In this document: positions 14,735 through 42,026 of the stretch, one piece after another
Layout: each line of letters starts with the position of its first letter
Position numbering within the stretch: position 1 is the stretch's first letter
From: Ptychodera flava
Taxonomy: Eukaryota > Hemichordata > Enteropneusta > Ptychoderidae
Assembly: GCF_041260155.1 (NCBI RefSeq)
Contig: NC_091930.1
Span: 49,025,402-49,089,401, forward strand
Direction: 5' to 3'
Length of the DNA stretch: 64,000 nt
The notes under the pieces: model-generated
What the model saw: only the letters and a program-made list of their open reading frames with translations
Database searches by the model: none
What the model was told of the DNA's origin: nothing
Position numbers and translations under genes: made by a program

Positions 14735-17707
14735 TTAGCGCAACGATAACCTCAATTTGGTTAAGACCAAGGAATAAAATGATACAGACTAAGAATGTAG
14801 AATAGTTTAAAATTTTCTGTGTCAGTAATTCTATCACCATCACACTTGTTGCTATGCAATATGAAAAGACATGACCTTGTAAATCCGAGTACGAGGATGA
14901 ATTGATATTCAAGCTTACTCTAGAGGGCACAGTCGTATAGTACTGTACAATTTTTGCACGGAAGATGTACAGGGACCTCTTTCTTCTAGTGTAGTCACCA
15001 AGGTTGTCACGGCAAAGTGACACTGCAATATCGCGCATGGTTTAATCGAGTAAATTTTGATCAAACTGTATTCATTACACTTTAGCTTATTGTTGTTTTT
15101 ACAAACAATGTTAAGGTCATAGAGCGGAATAGCCGTTCTTTTGAGTTAATGATCTCTAGTAAAATTAATAAAACAAAATTGAAACATGTGTTGAAATGAT
15201 ATTTGAGACTCGTATGCCAACATGCAAATTCATTCAATTTTGTTCCGAAGGACACATTTCCATAAACACAGGTTTTGTAACGTTTATTTGTCATGGTAAT
15301 ACTTTAATAAATTACATTTTTCCAGGTTTGTTGCCATATCATATACTTTTTAATGGAGTTATTTTGGATTGTCTTGTGTGCCAGGAAGATCATTGGTGGA
15401 CTTCATTTAACTGTACATAGAATTAGGTATCACTGCAAAGCTGCACTGGCCAACAAATTATTAAGTACATATTTCGATATGGCCTTCTATGACTGATCGA
15501 ACTGAAGAAACAAAACCTATAAACGCTAACGACAAATTCCAATATGTGATAAGTCTGCGCAAGCGCAATACAAACTACCTTGTGACCCCGGCTTTGAAAT
15601 GTGTTAGTCATCGGCGGGTTTTCCCCATCCTAGTTTTTTTGTTCCCGAGAGTTGAATGACTGTCTCTGACCCTTCGCATTGAGCAAGGTCTAGAATTGCC
15701 ATTCGTCCTTTCTAACGGTCACGTAATTGCCAATTTAACACGTTAAATGCAAAGTTACCTTTAATTGCTCTGTAACAATGAAATATGCGCTAATCTGGTT
15801 TTGATATCGAATACTGGAAAGAATTAAAGTATTTTACAACGACGTCCAGATGTCGACTTTCTCCTTCGAATTCTTTAACACTAATTGTTTTATGGTTAAT
15901 TTAATCAACGATGACAGTGGTCACACAACTCACTGATAGAAACATCATCACATTACCGTACGGAATAGCTTCTTATATTTTTTTTTCCGTTCTGTCGGAA
16001 CGTCCTGTGCTTCACAAAGTAAGATCTTTTGCACGGAGAAGTATTTCAGTGACACAGATATTAAATAAATTATGTTATGAGATCACATGAGATCCGATCA
16101 CGTCGCGTACAAGCCATAGATAGAACAACGGTTCGGATCGACCTTAAGACCGATTGCGGGTGTGTCAGTAACGTTTGAGCTGCAATCTTGCGTTTCAAGG
16201 CGTTCCGATGGGGGACGAAACAGGCGAGTGACCCTAAGATATCGAAATTTTCTTATACAAGAAAATCCTTTGCGTTGCTGTTTGTCCAGAGATGACTATA
16301 CGCAAAGCACCAAATTTGCATGTCCGCATTCGGTGAAATACTGAGTTTCTTCCGAGTAACGACCATTCTGTAAACGACGATCTCGCGTTGTCTTTTATTA
16401 ATCAACGTCATTTTATCGTCGCATGTCCATCAAAATCAATGAGTTCCTCAATTCACGTCTTGGCATGGGAGAGTGTAAAATTTATCATAATGCATGCACA
16501 GAAACAACTGCGTTCGCCTTAATTGCAAGAGTGAAAGTGAAAGTAATATTTACAGGTGAATAATTTTGCTTTCGATGGGATACTTGATTCTTCATTGAAC
16601 GTGACCGTCTGTGATGATAAATTTATTACACTTTACTCTAGCCCACGGTGTTAAAATACATTTAAAGCCTGAGAGAATACTAAAACTGCTGAAGTAAAAT
16701 AAATCAGAGATATAACTTCACATGTAATCTATTTTCCCCGAACAGCTACCATTTATATAATTTAAATGAAGCAAATATTTAAGTAAATATTAAACGCCAC
16801 GCGCACACTGGTATACACGAAATTTGGGTAAAATGTGCGATATTGGACTCCCGGGCGCGCGACTGCTATTTAAAGCGACTTGCACTCAAATCGATAGCCG
16901 CCGGCGAAGGGGTCATATCTATTGTATCATGTCAACATTTGTGTTTACTAGGCTAAATAGTTGTTTCCACTGTAGTTTGATCACAAAAAACGGAGAAAGT
17001 AGAGTTTAATAAAGCAATCTTCATCGTACGGACAATTCGGCGTCCTAGACAAAGCGTTGATGCGGAAGATTCACTATTATTATAAGAACCCATTATTATT
17101 ATTATTATTAAGAACCCATTATTATTATTAAGATTCACAGAACAGAAGGCTTCTAGGTTATGGCAGTCTAAAGCAGCTGACAAAGAGTGTCAGCGCTGAG
17201 TTAGCGGAGAGCAAACCAAATGTTCTGGTGCTATATTGCCCTAAATCCATCTATTTAATGATTTCAGTAATTTAACGCCAATTTGTTGTTTGGATATCGA
17301 AATGCTCTGTGTCCGCAATCTTCTTTGAGAGTTACGTTAGCGCAGTAAACGTGCTATGTCGCCTCTTGTCAACATTTTAATGCTCGATCGAGGACGTTCT
17401 CTCAATATTTCATTTAGCCCCCCCCCCTCCTGTTTTTGGTGCTAAACTACAGATGAAACAATTTTTTTTCATGCCATAAACACAAATAATTCTTTTACAT
17501 GATATAATACTAAAATAGCAATAATCACCCCCCGCAGCGAGTTTACGCTCAATACGAGTATAATTGTGTCTATATTGCACTCGCCTAGGCTCGTATAATA
17601 TGTAGTTGCACCCAAATCTCGAGTATACCCGTTTGGGGCGGTGTGAATACCTAAATTAAATTGCGATATTGATTTATTTTGTTTGTGGTCGTTTTTTTTA
17701 TTTTCAG
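14735..17707. other. Intergenic sequence upstream of the membrane-protein gene
   Basis: No exon is recognised. The stretch holds an ATT trinucleotide run at about 17084-17134 and a C-rich run near 17420. A sequence CTCTAGCCCACGG at about 16635 matches the terminal bases of the fold-back element at 3587-9872, but without any further similarity. The first exon or exons of the gene at 17708 should lie in this stretch or further left. Confidence 0.35.
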
Positions 17708-17962
17708 AACTGGAAATTCAGTTGATTCCGAGAGAAAATCGACCACGTCGCTTTGCTAGAGCCATATTCCTCTTTCTTGGATATTCCGGATGGAAGAACA
17801 AACGGCGCTGTGTAAGACACTATGAAGTAGCAGAGGGAAATGAAGACTGCGACATTTGTCGCGACCTGTCACAGTGTATCAGCTTACGAACTTACGGAAC
17901 CAATTTGCGAGTCGAGGACCACGACGCTCGCCAAGAAATGTCACAAGGTATCGTCCGACAAG
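17708..17962 (+). CDS. Membrane-protein gene, N-terminal exon
   Basis: The exon is bounded by the acceptor TTTTATTTTCAG and the donor CAAG/GTTAGT, entering and leaving in phase 1. It encodes about 85 residues rich in charged amino acids, with a Cys cluster reading CDICRDLSQC, and no clear membrane span. This fits a cytoplasmic N-terminus if the protein has the inverted seven-span topology of insect-type chemoreceptors. The upstream exon carrying the start codon was not found. Confidence 0.65.
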
Positions 17963-19398
17963 GTTAGTCACAGTTTATAATTGCCATATGACCTTCGCCA
18001 TATTTTGTCGCTGACGTATCACCATTGGTACCAAAATATCTTAGAATATAATACAGACAGTATCATCCCTTTCATAATTTCCAGGAACTTAGTTGAGGAT
18101 AGAATCAACGAAACGAAAGCGATTTATTCCTGTGTAATCCTTGACAACGTTTTGTGGTGCGGCCGATAACACTGCACCATATTTCCAAGACATGCATTGC
18201 AATGTTAGCATATGCCAGCTATACTCCACGCATGGCCTAAACCCTGATCAGACACGAAATTCCTATAGATTGCTAACGGCTCGAAACAATATATTAAAAC
18301 ACACAATATCTTTAAATACTACCTCAGCCAAATAGCGCATGTCACTAAAATGTGTCATCTTCTTGTTTATTTTAGGTGACGGACCCGTACCGAGGAGCTC
18401 TCGAAGATATGGTGCACTGGCCTGGCTATCGCTGTTAGTTGCCCTGCATTTATTGAACTGTATTCAAAAGTTCGTATTCCGATGGATGCAGAAAGAAGAA
18501 ATCTTGTATCTATTGTCATTTCTCTCATTCTTTGTTCCACGCTTTTTTATCCTTTGTATTCTCCTTTTACCCAGACTGTCAAAGTGCGTATCCATGGCTA
18601 CGGGCACACTCCATGCACTATCTGACGACTTTGTATGCTACTCACTTAAGCAAGCGCGTTTTTTTGTGTTTGATTATATGTTTTTTGGCATGCCACTGAC
18701 GGTGTTAGTGTTACTGATTGTTGCGTTTGAAGTCAGTATTCCCATAACAAGTGGATGTATTATAGACGGCTGGGGTTTCGTGGCATTTGTGGTACAAACA
18801 GGTGGTATCATTTTATTTTCAATATTTTGGTTTTTGATATTGGGGTTGCGAAGGTCAGTGGAGGTAGATTGTAACAGAATGATAAAGTTTCTAAATGATT
18901 CAATGGCAAGACAAGTCTCTTTGTTCTAGAAGAATTTTTGAAAGTTACATATACTTTACAAGGCTGAACAATGTCGTGTCTTTGTGTATGGTAGTCACAA
19001 TTGCATTAAATATATTTGAAATCTTTTGTCATATGTATTGGAACTACAATATTTTTGTTCATTACAGAGACAATCCACAGGCTATTTTGATAAATGTGAT
19101 AATGTGGTTTGTGATACTTATATACTTTGCTTTACCATTTTATTCTGTTGGTTTGCATACCAATGTCGGTCACATCTGGGACGCCCTCATCGTCAAGATC
19201 GATAGTGAATTCGATTGGGATTCCCACATCTCGAAATCAGTTAGACGCCTTAAACCTACATCAAGTTTGGACAACCTCATGATAGGGCTTGCAGTTATTA
19301 GTGTCTTCTTTGCTGTGAATTTTCCAACACAGTGTGACCAGTACTGGAGAGAAGACTCCATATGTTCGATACCATATTTCAATGCAACACTTTGTTAG
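17708..19398 (+). CDS. Multi-pass membrane protein, possibly gustatory-receptor-like
   Basis: Visible exons are 17708-17962 and 18376 onward to a stop at 19398. Both junctions of the 17963-18375 intron are phase 1 (CAAG then GTTAGT; TTTATTTTAG then GTGACGG) and read through as Gln-Gly-Asp-Gly-Pro. The first exon encodes a charged, Cys-containing N-terminal segment. The rest has about seven hydrophobic segments, including blocks around LLSFLSFFVPRFFILCILLL, GMPLTVLVLLIVAFEV, FVVQTGGIILFSIFWFLI, VVSLCMVVTIALNIFEIF and NVIMWFVILIYFALPF. Size, topology and absence of GPCR motifs recall the gustatory-receptor-like (GRL) family known from several invertebrates, but the usual C-terminal TY...QF motif is not seen, so this is a tentative guess. 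At 18854-18929 the frame changes: either a 76-base intron (AAG/GTCAGT to TTGTTCTAG) or a one-base frameshift. The 5' exon is not identified. A decayed paralogue lies at about 46927. Confidence 0.6.
18376..18853 (+). CDS. Membrane-protein gene, central exon
   Basis: The exon begins after TTCTTGTTTATTTTAG and encodes the first four hydrophobic segments. It may end at 18853 at a strong donor AAG/GTCAGT. Alternatively the frame stays open to a stop at 18929, adding about 25 residues that include the plausible loop sequence NRMIKFLNDSM. In that case the copy carries a frameshift. Confidence 0.6.
18854..18929 (+). other. Putative 76-base intron or frameshifted segment
   Basis: The donor AAG/GTCAGT and the pyrimidine-rich acceptor TCTCTTTGTTCTAG are both good, and removing 76 bases restores the downstream frame (phase 2, joining Leu-Arg-Arg to Arg-Ile-Phe-Glu). 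Against this, the segment itself reads as sensible protein in the upstream frame, so a one-base indel near 18910-18929 is an equal possibility. Confidence 0.45.
18930..19398 (+). CDS. Membrane-protein gene, C-terminal exon
   Basis: The exon encodes the last three hydrophobic segments and a charged loop reading HIWDALIVKIDSEFDWDSH, then ends at a TAG after Cys. The segment from about 18945 to 19350 is the part preserved in the decayed copy at 46927-47370. A donor-like CTGGTAAGG lies just after the stop, so a longer spliced C-terminus cannot be excluded. Confidence 0.6.
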
Positions 19399-20963
19399 TA
19401 ACCTGGTAAGGATATTGCCAGATATAGGCTGTCAACCACTAACGCGACATATTTAAAAGCTCAATAAGCAGCCAACGTTTACAGGGTACATTCAATATTT
19501 TCGAGTTTTTTGTTCCATTTAAACAATTTAGGATGGTGATCTCCTGATAAGCTTTTTAATACGTTAAAAATGAAGTGTATTGTGAAATATCTTGTTGACG
19601 GATGGATTTTATTCTGGACATGTTTTCCTTTTCTAATAAATATTGGCTATTACACACAATATTCGGTATTTAGAAGGTCTGAAAAACAAAAAAATAGGAA
19701 AAACTTAACATTTATCATTCAATAGATATTTATACAGTAAAAATATATCAATTACGAAAAGTAGAATTCAGCCTTGAGTAATAGTTTGTCTTTTTGGAGT
19801 AATGTACATTGTATATTGTTTCAGTTGGATTGTTGTGTTTAATGACACACTGCTCTAAGTAGATGGAAAGTTACTATAAATTTTTAAACCGCGTTAATTT
19901 TAAATAAAGTATGCATTGAGTTTACAACTAAATTCTTGTGTGATTTTTTTTAGATTTCATCGGACAATTTTCCTGTGCTTCAATGTCCTCCCCGCTATTG
20001 CGATTTGTAGTATGATTATCACGAAGGGCCCTATTAATGGATAAAAGATTTTCAACCGGAGCATTCGGATTGATCAATTGCCACAGTATAGTTTTTTTGT
20101 TTTTGTTTTTTTTTTTTTGGGGGGGGGGGTTGAGCCCAACAATACGAACTTTACAATAAATATAAATATCATTGGTGACAACGTTTCAGTTTGGTTCGCC
20201 TGACATTCGAAAGACTTGTCAAATCTTCTGGACTAATATTTATTTTTGTCAATCGATGATATAAGTGTTATGTTGTAAAGAATCTATCTTTATCGTACAT
20301 ATAAAGTACAGTAATTGAAAAATCTCGCAGTGCCATAAGTGATGTTAAGGGGTCAAAAATGATGAATGTATTCATGATAGAAAACGTGAGGAAATCAGAT
20401 CGACAAAACCAAATCACAAATCCCTTTGTTGTTTTTTGCGCAGAATTTTTTTATTTTTATTTACGCTGAACACTTAAATTTTGATACGCATTTTCGGAAG
20501 ATCTATTACGTCACAGTATACCACGCATGAATGCTTATAACATTTACATTTCATCCATACTGATAAATATCCTCATCTCAATAAAGTGTACCATTTCGGT
20601 CAACCGGAAGGTTATTGAATGTTATTCAATCAATTAATCTTTATTACAAAACATGATACTTCAAGTATATTATAACACAAAATAGGTGGTCATTAATATT
20701 ATAAAGCATGCACAACTTTAAGATGCCAGAAAACATGTCTCTTGCCTTTCATACTACATATTCGGGAAGCTCTGTGACCTTGAAAGTATGCAGGTGTCCT
20801 CCTGCTTATGTTTCCTGTTTCCTTTCTTGGTGGTAACTCTGTACCAACTTTCAAACGACTGTATATCTTAGTGAATGAAGTTAATGTCATTTTACATCGT
20901 GCCAGTATCTCAGAACATTAGTTGCCTTCAAACACGTAATATGACATTAAACTGGTCCAATAA
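19399..20963. other. 3' flank of the membrane-protein gene, no gene seen
   Basis: No coding exon is visible. The stretch around 19690-19815 is homologous to 47735-47830, showing that the duplicated unit extends past the gene end. A G-rich run sits at about 20120. Confidence 0.5.
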
Positions 20964-21645
20964 TCATTTCCATTCAAGGTAATATATTACCAGGTCCATG
21001 GGACAATTGTGATTTACAAATTTAAGTAGGACCATCCTGAACCACTGATAATTAGTGGTGGTACCAGGTATCCGGAATGGGTAAGCGTACCCTGCTAGCA
21101 TGCTACACCCGTCAGGATTGGTCCCAAAATTGTCTAAATATTGTATGAAAAGATACAGGATATGAATCACTGTAACAAGTCAAAGCAGGGAATGCTGTCG
21201 TTAATCATTTGAGTGACCGAGGTGTCATATTTGGCCACAATGTCGTCATATCGACCGTAGAACTTTTTGAAAGTCCTAACGAGTCTTTTTGTTGTGTATC
21301 CTTGTCTCAGTAATTTTGATGCCAATGAGCTGTGTCTCAGTTGAAAATCAGTGTAGGAATCACAAGCCCTACAATACCTGAGAAGTTGAGACACGTACAC
21401 ACCATAAGCAGGTGCAGATGGAATATTACTTGACAAGTGGGGATAATTTATGATTTCAAAATCGAAATCATCCCTTTTGTCATACAGCTTAGTGTGTAGC
21501 CCATTAGTACCCACTTGTAGGAACAGATCAAGATATGAAGCAGAGTTCCTACCCTCTGTTGTTTCTTTGATATCCAACTCATCAGGGTAAATATGATGTA
21601 AGTAATTTGAGATGTCTGGATTGTCTAGACTGATCAGATCATCGA
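20964..21645 (-). mobile_element. Retroelement reverse-transcriptase fossil (Penelope-like or related)
   Basis: The minus-strand frame over 21170-21645 encodes the C-terminal part of a reverse-transcriptase protein, recognised from conserved blocks such as TKLYDKRDDF, NIPSAPAYGVYVSQLLRY and FKKFYGRYDD. This block set is common in Penelope-like and related non-LTR retroelements of aquatic animals. Only the 3' end of the element is present, and on its 5' side it stops at an AT microsatellite. Sequence down to about 20964 may be its 3' untranslated region. It is a partial, inactive copy. Confidence 0.7.
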
Positions 21646-21667
21646 TATATCTATATATATATCTATA

Positions 21668-21723
<56 letters not shown>

Positions 21724-21726
21724 TAT
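21646..21726. repeat. AT dinucleotide microsatellite
   Basis: A nearly pure AT run, with a few TATC interruptions at its left edge, at the truncated 5' side of the retroelement fossil. Confidence 0.95.
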
Positions 21727-23248
21727 AATTATGTGTTTGTGTGTGTATGTATACTCTCTCGAGTTGATATAACCTATGCAAAATCGATGACTGCCCTCGC
21801 GTTTAGCATCTTTCATCATATATTCAAAATACTATTTACGACGAAAGTTTGAAGTAAGACTGGGCACGTGATTTTTTACTTAGTTATTTATCTATTTAAA
21901 TCATGCTCCAGGCCGATAGACATATCGAAAAAAATCAATAGAGTGGTCGTAGAAAGTACATATGTTCACACGCAAAAACAGAGAGTAGAAAAGTTGCTAG
22001 TATATAATATTTCTCCAAAGCACTGCCAACAATCTATATAATATGTACAGCCATAAATATTTTGGACGCATAAGTTTGTCCATAAATCTTGACGGGCGTT
22101 TGATTTTACTTACACGTGATAGTATCCTCGAAAGAGAGACTTCTAAATAGTCGCATTTAAAAGATATCCTACTGTAACTATTTTCAACGATGCCGAGTTC
22201 TATATTGCTTTGTACTCATAAATAATTTATATAATTAAGGTTGGACCAATAAAGTCAGAGACTCAAGATAATGGAAGTGCAAAGTTATGTTTAATGATAA
22301 CAATATATTGTTGGACCATCTTGGACAGCTTACTTGTGGTTGACCAGATATCAGGAGAGTATTAGTCACCATCGACCACGCTACGCTACGCAAATTTCAC
22401 CCAAATATTCCCCCAAATGATAAAATTAAATCACGAGTTAATGTGCCCCCCGAATATAGTCATAATTGACCGCATATGGTTACTCATCATTCTTTTGACG
22501 ACTGTTTTACATCAATATCAAATGTAGACGTCGAGATCTGTTACAGTCTTTTTATCGATTGCAAGGGAGCTCGTCTTGCTAGTTTTAATCTCTACTCGTG
22601 TATGTCTTACACAAATGTTCAAATGTAGCAAGCAGAGCGATATGTTTGGAACTGTCAAATTTATACAACATATGCAAAAAGAAATCGGCGGGTAGGGATC
22701 GTGCATGATTTACAATTGGAAGTGTCAATTATGCAATTTGTTTGTTTGTTTATTTTTCTTTCCACTACTTGTTTCGATCGCCGATCTCATTGCTGGGTCA
22801 GCGGATATGTTGCGAGTATTATTAAAAATGGGAAAAAGATCTTGCTGTAAAGCTTGGTACACATTTCTTGGCGAATGGGAAAATAAAGTAATCAGACACT
22901 CTAACCCTGTGAAAATGTATACGTTATTTAAAAATTATGGTGCAAAACGCCATAAGCGTCATGTATTTTGCGTCGTCATTTTGCTTGCAGATGTGTTGTT
23001 TGTACTGTCCTTGGAATAAGAATTATTTTCCTGCAAAGTAAAACATTCCTGATATCACAAACATGTAAAAAGTCATGATAAACAGTTAAAAGCAGGTAAA
23101 ATGATCAAATAGTTAAATATGATTAGCAATAACAGTAACAGCAACGACAAAATCTATCAGAATTACCATCTTCCTCGTTAATGTTATAAAGTATGTTAAG
23201 AACTATTTCATAATTACATGAATAAGTAACAAAGATTCCTTACTGTAC
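21727..23248. other. 3' flank of receptor gene B, no gene seen
   Basis: No exon is recognised. Two patches match the 3' flank of receptor gene A: 21812-21865 with 51025-51080 (TCATATATTCAAA...AAGTTTGAAGTAA), and the words GAGACTCAAGATAATGGAA near 22258 with the same words near 51421. These mark the shared 3' flank of the duplicated unit. Confidence 0.5.
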
Positions 23249-38237
<14,989 letters not shown>

Positions 38238-39735
38238 CTGGAAAAAATTGTCGATGAATTGCAATAAAAAGTTATTTGCATGACCTATCGATTTATTTTC
38301 TTTTTCTGTAATTCGCTTGACAGAGTATTAAAACTTACTAACCAGTTCTTCATTCCATGTTTCAACATTTTCTATTTAACAATCCTTACAAAAATAGCTT
38401 GCTTTGACCACTTGCAACGATAAAGAATATTTTCCTCGCTTCATCTCTGTTTGGCCTGTTGGGGTCGATTGCTTTGCGGTTAGCTCTGCGGATTGTATAA
38501 TATTGCCCATTTGTATTGACCATGTTATCTATTCTCAGCAAAGAGTAAAATAAACGTTGAAATCTATATCAATGAAAGAAACAAAATCCATGGCGCAAGA
38601 TACCCTATGATATATAGAGAATCCGTCAAAGTCTGTCTGTGTATAAAGGGATAATGATGTCATTCTTGACGGCCTTTCACCTTGTCTTACTTTAGAGAAA
38701 CAAGTCGCGGAATACACTTATTTATGTTCGGCAGTGCTTCCCTTTTATTCTTGAGTGAGTATATCTACTGCAATTATTATAGTTATTTGTAAATATTTTA
38801 CTATTATTTTAAAAAAGTTGTGTTTTCCTTGGGCTTTACCTCTTGTCACCTTTACCAATAGCAATCAGGATTGTGTTTCATGTGATCATAGAGGTGAATG
38901 CTCGTTTTCGCATGTGCCACGAAAATATTTGTGCCTGTGGTTTTTCATGGTCCGAAGTGTTGTCGATCACTGTACAACAATAATGAATTTCCTATTGACG
39001 ATACTTATGTTCTGGTATATCATCTAATATCATCCCATATCTTTTAGAAATCAATTGCAAAAAGCTTTTATTGGAGTTTCTGATCGGTTTTGCACTATAG
39101 AGACAGCAAGAAGAATCGGTGTGGAATCGCCACCATTATCCGCGTGGATACGGATCGAATCGCGAGATTGTTGCAGACCCGCTTACTGTCGAAGGAAGAA
39201 AAATGCTGCCACAATGTACACAACACTAATGACAAAGGTCATACCTTTGGGCTTATAATGCAGTATAATCTTAGGAAGAGTAATAACACTCAAATAGAAC
39301 ACGACATTACATATAGAACTGTGGTTTGAAAGATGGCCGCTGTGTAAGTGAAAAAACACACTGTTCGTAGTAAACAATATTATCTTTTTATTAAGACGAA
39401 TTGTTTTATTTTGTGTGTATCTTTTTAGGCTGATTAATCTATTTACATTGTTTTTTTATGGATTTGTAGGTTACTATTTTCGACACTCTTTGTCGATTTT
39501 ATTGCATTAAAAAGTTTAGATTTAATTTAGTTTTTCTCCCCGATGTTTTATCCCGGCGCTTACCTTTCGCCGGGCAAAGCGATGTATTCATTGCTCTGAT
39601 ATTGTTTGTGTGCGATGTGTGATAGCGAGTATGTGAGTGCGAGTGCTTCATGAACTCTACAGCGTGTGACGGGGTCGCAGTTAAAAAAATTATAATAACT
39701 TTATAGCATGGTTATTGAACCACTCTGTCTTTAAG
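38238..39735. other. Upstream of gene B, no exon recognised
   Basis: The signal-peptide exon of gene B should end in phase 1 somewhere in this direction. No ATG followed by a hydrophobic stretch and a donor was found on the minus strand here, so the promoter and start are unknown. Confidence 0.4.
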
Positions 39736-39837
39736 GGTGGTGATTTGGCCGAGCGGTTTTGACTGTGATGTCTTTGCTAGATGAATGAATGCCGTACGTT
39801 TTGAGTTCGAAGCCGATCGAAATCCTCTGTATTACCA
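39736..39837 (+). repeat. tRNA-like sequence, probably SINE or pseudo-tRNA
   Basis: It has a perfect class-II type A box TGGCCGAGCGG (39746-39756) and a near B box GAGTTCGAAGC (39803-39813), about 47 bases apart. The ends GGTGGT and ATTACC can pair as an acceptor stem. The 3' part is too long for a clean tRNA and the anticodon arm is not resolved, so a tRNA-Ser/Leu-derived SINE head or a decayed tRNA is more likely than a working gene. Confidence 0.4.
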
Positions 39838-41009
39838 CTTTGTTGTTATTTCTTATTCACTTTACCATTCCTTACGTTACGTTTCTCTGCATATTTTTAA
39901 TGATGGTATACACTGGTAGTTTCCTACTATCTTTGAAATGGTGCATATTATCTGATGCGTTTCTATAAATCTTCTATGATAGCTACATTTATATATAGGC
40001 AGAAGCCCCCGGTAGCAGACTAATTTTCTGTTTAACCTGATGTTTAGTACAAGTTTCAGGAGACTTTCAGCCTTGTCTGCATGTCTGTATACAAAGCCTC
40101 TGAACACATTTCCTGTTATCGTTGTTTATGACATCAGAATGAATTTCAAAAGAGAACATTTGAATACCACATACCTGGTTTTGTCATACAGACAAGTAAA
40201 ATTGAAAGGAGTGATTTCATACTTGGTAGCTGTACCGTATCGACTGAGGATCTGTTGAAATTAAGCAAAGAATGACAATATGACAAAAATGAACTTTTAG
40301 AGTATGCTTTTACTAAGCATATATATCCGGTTACACAAGTATATTCTGCTTCCTAAAAAATATCAGCTTTTCTCGTTAGTGATTTATTTTTATAAGTTCT
40401 GGATTGTTTTTCTACCTCGTTTAGAATGGGAAGGTAATTTGAGATTGCCCAGAAAGAATGTTCCTCATACAGAAAAAAAAACCCGCAAAGTTACGTTCTC
40501 GATTTTTTATATGAGTCATTATAATTTCTGATGCTGAAAAGCCTACCTATTTTCTTGTACCTGTCAATCATTGTTAATTGCTTTTCGTTTTGTTCTTGTA
40601 TTATATACATTTTTTGTTCATTTTCGAAGAATATTTAACATATGACTACGATATTTTCCAAAATAGCTCCTCTGTTTCGATATTAGTGTGTGTCAAAAAT
40701 AGAATTTTATCACATTTTACTTCATCTAAAGTTATAGTTTTCAAGCTTTACAAGTGTAATACTTTATCCACAATTGAGATTGGTAGAGTGTAACTTTGCG
40801 TAACTTATAGACATTAACTTTCTTTAATTATGATTGAAAGATTCGTTAACTTTTATGGCTACATAAAAGTGATGATAATTGTTCAATTTATACGCACAGC
40901 ATTAATGAATGGACACACAAATTTCCACCAAATGACTTATCAAGTTTCATAACCTCAAGCTTAAGTTTCACATATTACTCTGACAGCTTCATTGAACAAT
41001 GATGCCAAT
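39838..41009. other. Intergenic, no gene seen
   Basis: Short AT-rich open frames only; no splice-bounded exon or domain motif is visible. Confidence 0.45.
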
Positions 41010-41374
41010 TTAAGGTAGAACACTTACACGCCCTAGGGACAGATATTCTGCCTCAAACGTTATATACGATTCATTTCTGAACTACCATTTGTGGGGACTC
41101 ACTTCAAAGTTCTTGGTGTAAGAAAAGGTTTCACGGTCATCGTTTTTCGAAAATCAAATTTCATATTTTCCAATACAGTTAACATAGGGATGGCGGCCAT
41201 TTGAATTTAAAATATCGCAAATGTCAGCTAATTTGTTTCGCTAGTTCCAAATTTTTACTGCGACACCAGATTTTTCTTGGTGATTTGGTAATAGAATGGT
41301 CACATAACTTTCATTCTGGAGTTTTTTAGAACACGTTTAAGTCTTTTACTTTCGAGGCGCTTACTGCATTCTAC
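41010..41374. mobile_element. TTAA-family miniature element, copy 1
   Basis: It begins after TTAA at 41010-41013 with GGTAGAACACTTACACGCC and ends near GGCGCTTACTGCATTCTAC. It is similar in sequence to 41577-42022 and 14397-14734. TTAA targets with GGTAG ends fit the piggyBac/Kolobok group of cut-and-paste elements. This copy is diverged and its right TTAA is lost. Confidence 0.6.
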
Positions 41375-41572
41375 AATTTTGAGTCACAGTAATCTTGACA
41401 GAAAAATCCAGCACGAAAGAAAACGGAAGCGAATTTCCCAATAAAACGTGCATTGCTCTCCTCAGCACTTAGACAAGTAGGCCTACTAGTCAACTCTTAA
41501 AGGAAATAGCCGGTAACCGGCTTGTAAACATCAACTGCCGCCATAATGCTTACTGATATACTTGAAAAGGTC

Positions 41573-42026
41573 TTAAGGGTAGTACTTATTGATGAAACCG
41601 CTTTTACCAGTGAAACAATTTATGGTGTCCATTTATTAAATCTAAATGACCGCAAGGAAAATGTAAGAACAATTGTACGTTAAAGGTAAAATGCCCCTCT
41701 CAGACAGATATTCGGATAAATTTTTACAATTCTTTTCTGATATAACACTTGTGGGGTTCATTTTAGAGCTATTCAGTGAGGAAAGAAAACTTTTCATCGG
41801 CTTAGTTTTTCGATTGTTTTTTCTCCATGGAGTTAACACTGGGATGGAGGCCGTTTTGAATTTCAAATATCGGTAAATCTTGTGAAATTTGTTTCTTTTG
41901 TATCAAAATTTCCACGGTGACCCCAATTTTTATTCTTGAATTTGAAAGACAACGGTTAGAATACTTATTCAGGAAGGTTTTAGCAAAAGTTTAGGGCTTT
42001 CATTTTCGAGGCCCGTACTACCTTAA
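41573..42026. mobile_element. TTAA-family miniature element, copy 2
   Basis: A 446-base insert (41577-42022) sits between TTAA at 41573-41576 and TTAA at 42023-42026. Its ends are inverted, GGGTAGTACTTAT on the left and, reading from the right, GGTAGTACGGGCC. There is no coding capacity. It belongs with the copies at 14397 and 41014, and a 31-base fragment of the same end lies at 60033-60063. Confidence 0.75.

Noticed and set aside
16630-16650. Match to the fold-back element end (CTCTAGCCCACGG)
   Set aside because: Only 13 bases match and the neighbouring sequence is unrelated, so it is not called a solo end.
22705-23019. 104-codon plus-strand frame next to gene B
   Set aside because: No recognisable family, Phe/Leu-rich start from a T-rich run, no splice or promoter evidence.
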